Assembly: GCF_000174015.1 (NCBI RefSeq)
Contig: NZ_ACFE01000005.1
Location: forward strand, 1 to 64,000
Direction: 5' to 3'
DNA length: 64,000 nt
From: Lancefieldella rimae ATCC 49626
GTDB lineage: Bacteria > Actinomycetota > Coriobacteriia > Coriobacteriales > Atopobiaceae
This document shows, piece by piece, positions 1-8,034 of this stretch. Made by a program: the position numbers and the translations under genes. The first letter of the stretch is position 1. Each line of letters starts with the position of its first letter. Below the pieces are notes generated by a model. The model ran no database searches, was not told the origin of the DNA, and was given only the letters and a program-made list of their open reading frames with translations.

Positions 1-1089
1 GAAACCAAGCCTGGCTCAAAATCATTTGCTTCCAAAGAAGGTGCTTTTGTTTCCGGATGGCATTACACCACAGGCGGTAAGCTTTTTTACTTTGATGAAG
101 AACAGCCGGATCATCCGGTAAAACTCGGCGAGGTTGCTCTGGGTGGAAACTATTATTGGTTTGATAAAACGGAGGGTCTTGCTCGCAAGCAGTGGGTTAC
201 GCTCCCCAATGGTGATAAAGCATGGGCAACTCAAGAAGGTTCTCTCACGGGAAGAATTATCAACGGTGAATTCTTTGCAGCCGACGGCTCTCAGCCAACG
301 GGTAAAGTCGATTTGGGAGACATTGTAGTCTATGTTTCTGAGGACCATAAACTTCTGACCGGCTGGCAAAAAATTGACGGAAAAGATTATTTCTTCAACG
401 ACGACGGTCGGCCCGCTTCCGGATGGCTGAACTACGGCGGTTCTTGGTACTTCCTCGATTCAAGCGGTTTAATGCAAACCGGCTGGGTGCATCCAAGCGG
501 AAGTTATTGGTACCACTTGGCAACCAATGGAAAGATGGACACCGGATGGATTAAAGACGGAGGTAAAGACTACTATCTTGACCCTACAAGCGGAGCTATG
601 AAGACCGGATATCTAAGCTGGGGCGGAAAGCTCTACCACGCTGACTCCGACGGAGCCATGTATGAAGCTCCCTGTTACTATCCCGATATGCTCTATTATG
701 CGCAAAATATTTACAGCGCAACCAGATGGCTCATTCAAATTGATACACACCAGAACCGCTTTGCCGTCTATTACGGCTCATACGGAAATTGGGTTCCGTG
801 GCACGAGTGGTATTGTACAACGGGTGCTCCTGGTATGTGGACTCCTCATGGCCAGTTCAGCGCCGGCATGAAAGGTCTTTATTTCGGTTCCGGATATCGC
901 TGCTGGTATTACACACAAATTTCAGGAGACTATCTCATTCATTCAATTCTTTACAACAGCGATGGATATACCGTGCGAGACGGACGACTTGGGTATCACG
1001 GATCACATGGCTGTGTGCGTCTTGCCACCGAAAATGCCAAGTGGGTCTATAACAACATTCCATACGGAACCAAGATTTACATTTGGTAA
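1..1089 (+). CDS. L,D-transpeptidase with N-terminal cell-wall-binding repeats (5' truncated by window edge)
   Basis: The frame is open from base 1, so the gene starts upstream of the window; 362 codons are visible, ending in TAA at 1087-1089. The first two thirds hold Gly/Trp/Tyr-rich choline-binding-type repeats (units such as SGWLNYGGSWYF, TGWVHPSGSYWYH and TGWIKDGGKDYY). These usually hold a secreted protein on cell-wall polymer. The last ~130 residues form a YkuD domain with the catalytic signature SHGCVRL (Cys at visible residue 338), which makes 3-3 peptidoglycan cross-links or attaches proteins to the wall. The signal peptide is not in view. It is the only plus-strand gene in the first 28 kb and converges on mglC. 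Family assignment is firm; the exact substrate is not known. Confidence 0.9.
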   Translation, partial: ETKPGSKSFASKEGAFVSGWHYTTGGKLFYFDEEQPDHPVKLGEVALGGNYYWFDKTEGLARKQWVTLPNGDKAWATQEGSLTGRIINGEFFAADGSQPTGKVDLGDIVVYVSEDHKLLTGWQKIDGKDYFFNDDGRPASGWLNYGGSWYFLDSSGLMQTGWVHPSGSYWYHLATNGKMDTGWIKDGGKDYYLDPTSGAMKTGYLSWGGKLYHADSDGAMYEAPCYYPDMLYYAQNIYSATRWLIQIDTHQNRFAVYYGSYGNWVPWHEWYCTTGAPGMWTPHGQFSAGMKGLYFGSGYRCWYYTQISGDYLIHSILYNSDGYTVRDGRLGYHGSHGCVRLATENAKWVYNNIPYGTKIYIW

Positions 1090-1164
1090 ACCCTCGAACC
1101 TTCTTTGTATCTCTTCTTCTTTGTATCTCTCCATCTCTACATGAAAGCTCAAAAACAAGGTCAA

Positions 1165-1200
1165 AAACAGGGGCTGGTCTTAAAAGACCAGCCCCTGTTT
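1165..1200. terminator. Bidirectional intrinsic terminator between the transpeptidase and mglC
   Basis: A perfect 16-bp inverted repeat (1165-1180 and 1185-1200) encloses a 4-nt loop, TAAA. It is flanked by A-rich sequence on the left and ends in TTT on the right, so it can act as a terminator for both convergent transcripts. It lies 75 bp after the transpeptidase stop and 84 bp after the mglC stop. Confidence 0.9.
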
Positions 1201-1283
1201 GATCTACATAAAGGCAATCGTATTGTCAGTGCTCAAATCAAAGACGCTCGTATCGTCAGCGCCGCATTTGTCCTCTGTGTACC

Positions 1284-2939
1284 TTACTTCTTCTGTACGT
1301 ACTTCAAGGAATCGAGCGTGACCGCAGCAAGGATGATGACACCCGAGAATACAAACTGCAGGTTCGTATCAATACCCAAGATAGTAAGCGAATACGTCAG
1401 AGCGGTGAAGATGAGCACACCCGTTGTGACGCCCGAAATCTTACCGATACCGCCGGTAAATGAAACGCCACCGACTACGCAGGCCGCAATGGCATCCATA
1501 TCCCAACCCTGCCCGTATGCAGCGGAGCCGGAGCCGACCATACGCATGCACTCAAGCCAAGAACCAAAACCGTACAAAATACCGGCCATGACAAAAGCAC
1601 CAAGCATGACTTTGAACACATTGATACCGGAAACGGCCGCCGCTTCGGGGTTGCCACCGACGGCATAGAGGTTCTTACCAAAGGTGGTTTTGTTCCAAAT
1701 GAACCACACGAGCGCAATGGCGGCAACCGCCCACAAAATGATTGTCGGGAAACCGTTGACGCGAGGAATAACTGCAGTAGGGATGCTTGCTTCAATTGCG
1801 CCGAAAGAAACGCCTTTTGTGGCATAGGTCACAATGCCAAAGATGATGAGCATGTTTGCCATCGTCGAGATGAACGGATGAATCTTGAACTTTGCCGTAA
1901 AGAAACCGGCAATGGAGGTGAACACTGTACAGAGCAAAATACAGGTAAGCAATGCAAATATAATGCGCACGGGAATGGGAAGACCGGTAAAGTCAAAGAT
2001 GTGACCGAAGACGCCACCGGTATTGATACCTTGGTGCATGATGATGGTTGAAGCCGTCATGCCCATACCTACCATACGCCCGATGGACAGATCGGTACCA
2101 GTGAGCAAGATAAGACCGGCAACACCCAAAGCCAGAAACATGCGAGGAGACGCCTGCTGCAAAATATTAAGTACGTTGTTATAGGTTAAAAGCTGCGTAC
2201 CTTTTACGGCCGGAGTCACAACACACAAACCAATGAAGACCAGCAAAATGACAATATACAGACCGTTTTGCAGAAGGAATGAGCGCATATTAAAGGAATA
2301 CTTATAGTTCTCCCACTTCTGTTTCTGCGTCTCAAGAAGCGTAAACTTCGACATGCGCAACTGGTCAATCAAATGATACTCATAGCTAAACGCATCGTGG
2401 CTGCGATCCTTAATACGCTGGAGCTCTTTTTCGTAGGTCACCTTTGCGTCAAATTGACGATTCTTGTAGACGTACTTTTCGTCTTTTATTTCTTGGGAAT
2501 CAGTCAAGGCAGAGAGTGTCTGCGTATGCTCTGTTTCAAGCTGAGCCAAGCGCTTCTCGTACTCTTGCTTTGCTATGACCTTCTCCGCTTTGCAGCTTGC
2601 TTTAACGGGCTCCAAATAATCAGGCGAGAAGTGCTGCTTAAGGTAGCTTTCTGCATCGGCAATGAGTTTGGAAATCTCTTCCTTATGCGATGCTTCAACC
2701 GCCTTTGCCTTATCGAGAAGAGCCTTCTGCTCGGCAATTTGTGCGGAGCGCTCATCGGCAGTAATCGACTTGTCACGTTTTGCGGATTCAATGTTGCTCA
2801 TCGCAAGAACAACCTGGTCGGTGCCATCAAGACGAAGATCGTCAATCTTCTTTTGAATGGAGCCGATATACTCATCAATAGGCTTGCGCAGTTTCAACTC
2901 CTGCTCAGCCGTCAGGACCGTATCACCTGTGTTTGGCAT
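1284..2939 (-). CDS. mglC: MglC-type sugar ABC transporter permease with ~215-residue N-terminal coiled-coil extension
   Basis: Membrane component of a galactose/methyl-galactoside-type importer. The last ~330 residues (from about residue 225) form the hydrophobic permease, including GTDLSIGRMVGMGM and AVGGNPEAAAVSGI, typical of the RbsC/MglC family. Before this comes a charged, Lys/Glu/Gln-rich segment with heptad character (residues ~10-215, e.g. KKIDDLRLDG, EYEKRLAQLETEH). E. coli MglC, about 336 residues, lacks it. The segment precedes the first membrane helix and has no signal peptide, so it is probably cytosolic. I chose the ATG at 2939, nine bases after AAGGAAGG; an ATG at 2945 and a TTG at 2948 are alternatives. 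It is the last gene of mglBAC. Confidence 0.9.
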   Translation of the reverse strand: MPNTGDTVLTAEQELKLRKPIDEYIGSIQKKIDDLRLDGTDQVVLAMSNIESAKRDKSITADERSAQIAEQKALLDKAKAVEASHKEEISKLIADAESYLKQHFSPDYLEPVKASCKAEKVIAKQEYEKRLAQLETEHTQTLSALTDSQEIKDEKYVYKNRQFDAKVTYEKELQRIKDRSHDAFSYEYHLIDQLRMSKFTLLETQKQKWENYKYSFNMRSFLLQNGLYIVILLVFIGLCVVTPAVKGTQLLTYNNVLNILQQASPRMFLALGVAGLILLTGTDLSIGRMVGMGMTASTIIMHQGINTGGVFGHIFDFTGLPIPVRIIFALLTCILLCTVFTSIAGFFTAKFKIHPFISTMANMLIIFGIVTYATKGVSFGAIEASIPTAVIPRVNGFPTIILWAVAAIALVWFIWNKTTFGKNLYAVGGNPEAAAVSGINVFKVMLGAFVMAGILYGFGSWLECMRMVGSGSAAYGQGWDMDAIAACVVGGVSFTGGIGKISGVTTGVLIFTALTYSLTILGIDTNLQFVFSGVIILAAVTLDSLKYVQKK

Positions 2940-2956
2940 ATACATCAACCTTCCTT

Positions 2957-4465
2957 CTACAGGTACTTTGCGCTGAGGCGCAGGAGTTCTTCTTGATTCG
3001 TATCTTTGGTATCTACAATGCCGGAAAGTCGTCCTGCCGACATAACACCGATACGGTTGGTAATGCCTAAAATTTCAGGCATCTCGGAAGAGACAACGAT
3101 AATGGTTGTCCCCTTCTTAGCCATATCAATAATGAGCTCGTAGATTTCGTATTTTGCACCAACGTCGATGCCTCGAGTTGGCTCGTCCATCAAAAAAACC
3201 TTAGGATAGCGCTCAAGCCATTTGCCGAAAATAACTTTCTGCTGATTGCCGCCGGAGAGGCTTGAAATGAGATCGTCGGGTCCCATTGCTTTCGTGTTCA
3301 TGACCTTAAGTTCTTTAACGGTTGCCTTCGTCATCTTTGGATCGGAAAGAAGCGGTCCCGATTTGTACTGATTGAGATTGGCAATGGTCGTATTAAACGT
3401 CAGGTCGCCTTTCAAAAAGAGGCCATTTGCCTTACGTTCCTCGGTAATCATGGCAAAGCCGTGGTCCATGGCCTCAGTGGCACTTGAGAAGTTCATCAAG
3501 TGACCGTTGACATACACGCGGCCGGCAGCACGCGTACGAACGCCAAAGATAGTCTCCAGAAGTTCCGTACGCCCCGCGCCTACCAGACCATAGAGGCCAA
3601 AAATCTCACCTTTCTTAACTTCAAAAGTCACATCTTGCAGATATGGCGCATATTTTGTCGAAAGGTGCTGTACCGAGAGATACGTGTCTCCCGGATTGTT
3701 GTCAACTTCAGGAAAACGATTCTCAAGAGAACGACCAACCATGGCGGCGATAAGCTCGTTCATGTTGGTCTCGGCACACGGCTTTGTCATAACCAGCTTG
3801 CCGTCCCTCAAAACCGAAATGTCATCGCATATCTCAAAGATTTCATCCATCTTATGAGAGATATACACCAAAGAAATGCCCTGCTCTTTCAACATGCGAA
3901 TCATCGAAAAGAGCTTCTCGACCTCTTGCGCCATGAGTGAAGAAGTCGGCTCGTCAAGCACAATTATTTTTGCGTTATAGGAGATTGCCTTTGCAATCTC
4001 AACCATCTGGCGCTGAGAAACGGACATCTTTTTCATCGGTTGCGTCAGATTAACCGTCATCCCCAAACGACGAAACAGCTCGTTTGCCTCTTTTTTCATG
4101 CGACCTTCGTCAATGACGCCCATCGCATTAACCGGATAACGACCAAGAAAAAGATTGTCAATAACATTGCGCTCAAGGCACTGATTAAGCTCCTGGTGGA
4201 CCATGGCAACACCGTTTTCCAAGGCGTCTTTTGGTCCGGAGAAGCTTACTTCCCTACCATCGAGAAAAATCTGGCCCTCGTCTTTTTGATACGTGCCAAA
4301 CAGGCACTTCATCATGGTGGACTTGCCGGCACCGTTCTCTCCCATAAGACCCATAACGCTGCCCTTACGCACGTCAAGATCGATATGGTCAAGTACGCGG
4401 TTTCGCCCAAAGGACTTGCTCATCCCTTTGATCGAAAGAACAATGTCGTCTTGCAAATCGGCCAT
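2957..4465 (-). CDS. mglA: MglA-type sugar ABC transporter ATP-binding protein
   Basis: 502-residue tandem ATPase that powers the Mgl importer at the inner face of the membrane. The first cassette has Walker A GENGAGKST (residues 42-50) and the Walker B stretch IIVLDEPTSSL. The second has a degenerate P-loop, GLVGAGRTE, with signature LSGGNQQK and the Walker B stretch VFLMDEPTRGID, the usual pattern for RbsA/MglA proteins. The ATG at 4465 follows AAAGGGGTG; an in-frame upstream extension to 4507 lacks support. The gene lies 135 bp after mglB, with a hairpin between them, and 17 bp before mglC. Confidence 0.95.
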   Translation of the reverse strand: MADLQDDIVLSIKGMSKSFGRNRVLDHIDLDVRKGSVMGLMGENGAGKSTMMKCLFGTYQKDEGQIFLDGREVSFSGPKDALENGVAMVHQELNQCLERNVIDNLFLGRYPVNAMGVIDEGRMKKEANELFRRLGMTVNLTQPMKKMSVSQRQMVEIAKAISYNAKIIVLDEPTSSLMAQEVEKLFSMIRMLKEQGISLVYISHKMDEIFEICDDISVLRDGKLVMTKPCAETNMNELIAAMVGRSLENRFPEVDNNPGDTYLSVQHLSTKYAPYLQDVTFEVKKGEIFGLYGLVGAGRTELLETIFGVRTRAAGRVYVNGHLMNFSSATEAMDHGFAMITEERKANGLFLKGDLTFNTTIANLNQYKSGPLLSDPKMTKATVKELKVMNTKAMGPDDLISSLSGGNQQKVIFGKWLERYPKVFLMDEPTRGIDVGAKYEIYELIIDMAKKGTTIIVVSSEMPEILGITNRIGVMSAGRLSGIVDTKDTNQEELLRLSAKYL

Positions 4466-4496
4466 TTTATCACCCCTTTGTTTCTCCGTGCTCGTT

Positions 4497-4577
4497 CTTC
4501 TCGCCACATGCTTCTTACCTGCAAGAAGCTCGGCTGTCGAGAAACAAGGAGGAGAGGAGTAACTCCCCTCCTCCCGT
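4497..4577 (-). other. mglB-mglA intercistronic hairpin and DUS-like site
   Basis: Between mglB and mglA the minus-strand transcript can form a long GC-rich stem (left arm about 4546-4559, right arm 4562-4576; GGAGGAG opposite CTCCTCC) followed by TTGTTT. Such hairpins after binding-protein genes often protect the upstream message or attenuate the downstream genes, which fits the need for more binding protein than ATPase; that role is inferred. A copy of the GGCGAGAAGNNC motif (minus strand, octamer 4497-4504) lies between the hairpin and the mglA ribosome site. Confidence 0.55.
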
Positions 4578-4600
4578 GTACCACGCGTCTACAACGTTTA

Positions 4601-5899
4601 CTAGTTCTGGAGCAGCTGCGTGTAAGAAGAACCGTTGTCGGTCTTAACCATGTTGATGGCAAAGGCATCGTACTCGCTCGGGTTACCAAGACGGTTGGTG
4701 ATGTTTGCCTCGGTCTGGCCGTCGCCACCGATGTATTCAACCTTGAGGTTCAGAAGCTTGTCATACTTCTGAAGAAGCGGCTGATAGGTGGAGCTCAAGA
4801 AGTTGTCGGCGGAGTTGTAGATATTCAGCCATACCTTCTTCTCAGGGCTCTTGGATGCATCAAGCTGCTTGGAAGCATCGGGATATGTTGTGGTGGCATC
4901 CATGAAGTCTTTGTAGTTTTCGCCGGTAACGGCAACGTTCAAAGCGTAGTAGGAGCGCTCATCTGCACTGTACTTGTAGTCCTTCTCGGACAAAACGTTA
5001 CCTGCGTCATCTTTCGTGGAAATACCGGTGTTGATGTCAACGCCATCAAGAGCATTGCGAAGCAGGCGGAGCGTCAGATATGCCTGAACATCGGGGTGCT
5101 GGGAAATGGTGCCGGTAAATCCGTCTGCAATAGCTGCAACCGCGTCAGAGTTGGCATCGTACCCAAAGGTCGGGAGGCCTTCTTTCTTGGAATAGGCATT
5201 AAACATTGCCATGCCCATACCGTCATTATTGGAGACAACGACGTCAATCTGGTCGCCAAAGTCGGCTGCCCATGCGGAAATGGCGTTACCTGCAGTTGCG
5301 GCATCCCATGTGGCACCGGCAGAGTTCTTCATTTCCTGAGACGCAAGCTCACGGATTACATACGTCTTGCCGTCTGCCTCAAGCTTACCGTCCTGAACAA
5401 CCGTTGCCGAGCCATCCAGGTTCTTTCCGACGGGATCAGACACGATCTTGCCGTCTTTCTCGACAGCCGTACCCAAAGCCTTGCGGACGCCGCGCGTACG
5501 TGCGATGGAATCGTTGTGTCCGATGTCGCCGATGGCAAGGACGTAGCCAATGGTGCCATCGTTGTTGTGGTCAAGCTTAGCGGCGTTTTTCTTAACATAC
5601 TCAAGAACCATCTTGCCCTGCTCTTCAGCACCCTGATTCGCATCAAAGCCAACGTAGTAGGTATCTTTATTGAAGTTCAAGGTGGTCATATCAAGCTCAC
5701 CGGTTGAGCTATTGGAAGGCTGACGGTTGAAGAAGACAACCGGCTTATCCTTATTGGCAACAGCACCACCGGCAGAATTTTCCTTACCGGAATCATCGCC
5801 CTTCTTGCCACCATCACAACCAGCAAGAACACTGGTGCCAGCGACGCTCAGAACGCCAAGACCACAGAACTCAACAAACTTACGACGAGACATATCCAT
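4601..5899 (-). CDS. mglB: MglB-type galactose/glucose-binding lipoprotein
   Basis: 432-residue substrate-binding lipoprotein of the Mgl importer. The N-terminus is MDMSRRKFVEF, then a hydrophobic stretch and the lipobox VLAGC with Cys28 as the lipidated residue. The SRRKF motif suggests Tat export. The mature part is a periplasmic-binding-protein-I fold with a HNNDGTIGY stretch and VVVSNNDGMGM, as in galactose/glucose-binding proteins. It is about 100 residues longer than E. coli MglB. The ATG at 5899 follows AGAAAGGG; ATG 5893 is less well spaced. The sugar is inferred from family similarity and could be another hexose. Confidence 0.9.
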   Translation of the reverse strand: MDMSRRKFVEFCGLGVLSVAGTSVLAGCDGGKKGDDSGKENSAGGAVANKDKPVVFFNRQPSNSSTGELDMTTLNFNKDTYYVGFDANQGAEEQGKMVLEYVKKNAAKLDHNNDGTIGYVLAIGDIGHNDSIARTRGVRKALGTAVEKDGKIVSDPVGKNLDGSATVVQDGKLEADGKTYVIRELASQEMKNSAGATWDAATAGNAISAWAADFGDQIDVVVSNNDGMGMAMFNAYSKKEGLPTFGYDANSDAVAAIADGFTGTISQHPDVQAYLTLRLLRNALDGVDINTGISTKDDAGNVLSEKDYKYSADERSYYALNVAVTGENYKDFMDATTTYPDASKQLDASKSPEKKVWLNIYNSADNFLSSTYQPLLQKYDKLLNLKVEYIGGDGQTEANITNRLGNPSEYDAFAINMVKTDNGSSYTQLLQN

Positions 5900-5954
5900 A
5901 GGATTTGCCCTTTCTCTGTATGTCGCGCCCTTTTACGCGACGCCAACCTTATTG

Positions 5955-5965
5955 GATACGGTATC
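5955..5965. promoter_or_regulatory. Candidate operator upstream of mglB
   Basis: An 11-bp perfect inverted repeat (GATAC-N-GTATC, read on either strand), partly extended by flanking TT/AA, lies 56 bp upstream of the mglB start. Position and size fit a repressor site. No regulator gene is adjacent, and I could not place a convincing -35/-10 pair around it. Confidence 0.3.
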
Positions 5966-6117
5966 AAACTTGAGTGTTAACGTACCCATAAGTTCGCCAG
6001 ACGGTCGTTTGTGAGTGGTAAACGGAGGTTGATAACAAAAATTGCGTTCTTTTTGTGACGAGAAGTTTTTCCGACCATAGGGGAAATCTTAGAAAGCCTG
6101 CGCGGCAAATTCTCGGG

Positions 6118-6275
6118 CTGTGATGTATTTTCTTGTGGGTCGTGATATAGATACTGCGGGCTGTGATGTAGATTCTGAAAGCTGTGATGTACTTTTCTGC
6201 TTCAAAAGTCGGGGCTGTGATGCACATTTTGCTAAGAAATCGCTCCTTTCGCTTTGAAAAAGTACATCACAGGTC
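6118..6275. repeat. Phased array of six CTGTGATGTA-like sites upstream of mglB
   Basis: Five direct copies close to CTGTGATGTANATTTTCT begin at 6118, 6140, 6161, 6182 and 6215. A sixth lies inverted at 6263-6272 as TACATCACAG. Start-to-start spacing is 22, 21, 21 and 33 bp, near two or three helical turns, so the direct copies would face the same side of the helix. The copy at 6182 and the inverted one share a 14-base core. The array lies between the tRNA-Asn terminator and the mgl operon. It most resembles a cooperative protein-binding array or the multi-site end of an element. No transposase or regulator gene lies nearby. Confidence 0.65.
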
Positions 6276-6328
6276 TGCGCGAACCGTCGAACCGTCGTCA
6301 AAGCTCCCAAAGAGGCTCCGCTGTCTAC

Positions 6329-6357
6329 AAAAAGGCCGAGACAAATGCCTCGGCCCG
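6329..6357 (-). terminator. Rho-independent terminator of tRNA-Asn
   Basis: On the minus strand GGCCGAG pairs with CTCGGCC around an 8-nt loop and is followed by TTTTTG. It sits 8 bp downstream of the tRNA 3' end, as expected for a tRNA or sigA-tRNA transcript. Confidence 0.9.
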
Positions 6358-6364
6358 AAAATTC

Positions 6365-6439
6365 TGGCTCCCCGAGCAGGATTCGAACCTGCGACACGCT
6401 GATTAACAGTCAGCTGCGCTACCGCTGCGCCATCGGGGA
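6365..6439 (-). tRNA. tRNA-Asn (anticodon GTT)
   Basis: A full cloverleaf is visible on the minus strand. The acceptor stem is TCCCCGA/TCGGGGA, the D-arm contains AGCGGTAGC, the anticodon loop is CTGTTAA with GTT at 6407-6405, and the T-loop contains GTTCGAATCC. The discriminator is G and the 3' CCA is encoded. The gene lies 101 bp downstream of sigA, followed by its own terminator. Confidence 0.97.
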
Positions 6440-6540
6440 ATATGTAAAAGTACCGCTCGTACAAAGACGAGAAATCCTTTGCGGTGTTTAAGTATAAAGA
6501 CAGTCTTGCACCCATGCAAGTACTAATTTGATTGGTTTCT

Positions 6541-7908
6541 CTATTCTTCCATATAATCTTTCAGGCGAGAAGAACGCGACGGATGGCGAAGCTTTGCCAA
6601 CGTCTTTGACTCAATCTGACGAATACGCTCACGCGTTACGCCAAACTCGCGACCAACCTCTTCAAGCGTGCGGGGACGACCGTCCTCAAGGCCAAAGCGG
6701 AACTTGATAACTTTACGTTCACGATCCGCAAGACCATCAAGTACCTGCTCCAATTGCTCACGAAGCATGGAATCAGATGCTGCGTCCGGAGGTGCAATCG
6801 CCGTTGAATCCTCAATGAAATCGCCAAGCTGAGAATCTTCCTCTTCACCGATAGGCGTTTCAAGCGAAACCGGTTCTTGGGAAATCTTCTGAATTTCACG
6901 TACGCGATCAGGAGACATCCCCATCTCGGCACCAATCTCTTCCGGCGTGGGATCGCGGCCAAGATCTTGCAGAAGCTGGCGCTGTACGCGGATAAGCTTG
7001 TTGATGGTCTCAACCATATGCACGGGAATACGAATCGTACGTGCCTGATCGGCAATCGCACGTGTAATGGCCTGACGGATCCACCACGTTGCGTACGTGG
7101 AAAACTTAAATCCCTTGGTATAGTCGAACTTCTCGACTGCTCGAATAAGGCCCAGATTACCTTCTTGAATAAGATCCAAAAACAGCATGCCACGGCCAAC
7201 ATATCGTTTGGCAATGGAAACAACAAGTCTCAGATTAGCACTGATAAGCTGCTGTTTTGCATCAAGACCAACCTGCTCAATACGCATCAGACGACGCTGC
7301 TCTGCTCTTGAAAGCTCAATTTTCTCGTCTTCAAAGTCTTCAAGCTTCTGCGTTGCCTCGGTACCGGCTTCAATTTTCATTGCAAGATTGACCTCTTCCG
7401 ATGCGGTGAGAAGGTCAACTTTGCCGATCTCCTTGAGGTACATGCGTACCGGATCTCCCGTAAGCATAACGGTAGAGGTATCGGCTCGACGGGCACGAGC
7501 GCGAGAAGAGCGCTTGGGTTTGGAAGTTTTTGCTTTAGGAACCGACCTCAACGCCTCTTTAACCTGCCGCGCCTCATTGAGCACGCCGGCATCTTCATCG
7601 TCTTCGTCCTCATCGTCGAGAGGAGCATCGTCAAAATCATCGTCAGCGCTCACGAAATCATCATCAGAGACCGTATCGGAAAACTCTACCGATCCGTCGG
7701 ATACGGAAGTGATTTCAACGTTTTTGCTACGAAGCGTCTCATAAAGAAGAGAAAGTTCGCTGTCAGAGACATCAACTTCCTGCAGAGCAATCTGAATATC
7801 ATCTTCTGATATTGAGCCCGATCCTTTTGCGGAAATAACCAATTCATCTGCAACTTTGGCAAGCTCATCGGGAAGTTTAACACTCTCTTTTGTCTTCTTT
7901 GCAGCCAC
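6541..7908 (-). CDS. sigA: Primary RNA polymerase sigma factor (sigma-70, RpoD/SigA)
   Basis: 455-residue housekeeping sigma factor. It has a long acidic N-terminal region with a [11 protein letters not shown] run and a basic stretch, then region 1.2 ([17 protein letters not shown]). Regions 2.3-2.4 include [20 protein letters not shown], region 3 follows, and region 4.2 contains [17 protein letters not shown]. It ends in the usual LKDYMEE. I chose the GTG at 7908 because GAAAGGAT precedes it by 7 bases; longer in-frame starts upstream lack family support. The gene follows dnaG by 126 bp and has its own likely promoter. Two copies of the GCGAGAAG motif lie in the gene, one at its extreme 3' end. 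Confidence 0.97.
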   Translation of the reverse strand: MAAKKTKESVKLPDELAKVADELVISAKGSGSISEDDIQIALQEVDVSDSELSLLYETLRSKNVEITSVSDGSVEFSDTVSDDDFVSADDDFDDAPLDDEDEDDEDAGVLNEARQVKEALRSVPKAKTSKPKRSSRARARRADTSTVMLTGDPVRMYLKEIGKVDLLTASEEVNLAMKIEAGTEATQKLEDFEDEKIELSRAEQRRLMRIEQVGLDAKQQLISANLRLVVSIAKRYVGRGMLFLDLIQEGNLGLIRAVEKFDYTKGFKFSTYATWWIRQAITRAIADQARTIRIPVHMVETINKLIRVQRQLLQDLGRDPTPEEIGAEMGMSPDRVREIQKISQEPVSLETPIGEEEDSQLGDFIEDSTAIAPPDAASDSMLREQLEQVLDGLADRERKVIKFRFGLEDGRPRTLEEVGREFGVTRERIRQIESKTLAKLRHPSRSSRLKDYMEE

Positions 7909-7938
7909 GTAAATCCTTTCGACGGAACAACTGGAGGA

Positions 7939-7969
7939 AGTATACCCACTTACCAGCAACTTATTGCAA
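7939..7969 (-). promoter_or_regulatory. Candidate sigA promoter
   Basis: In the dnaG-sigA gap the minus strand reads TTGCAA (7969-7964), a 19-bp spacer, then TATACT (7944-7939), about 30 bp before the sigA GTG. The spacer is longer than ideal. The position suggests sigA can be expressed apart from dnaG. Confidence 0.4.
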
Positions 7970-8034
7970 AACTTTTTCTCTTTATGGCGCTTTGTTCTGC
8001 TTTGTTGCACATTGTTATCTTTGTTGTGCTTTGA

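Noticed and set aside
4040-5707. 555-codon open frame on the plus strand
   Set aside because: It runs antisense to mglA and mglB, whose protein motifs are certain; no ribosome site or recognisable domain.
6118-6275. CRISPR array
   Set aside because: Repeat units are only about 10-16 bp with 5-17 bp between them, one copy is inverted, and no cas gene is present.
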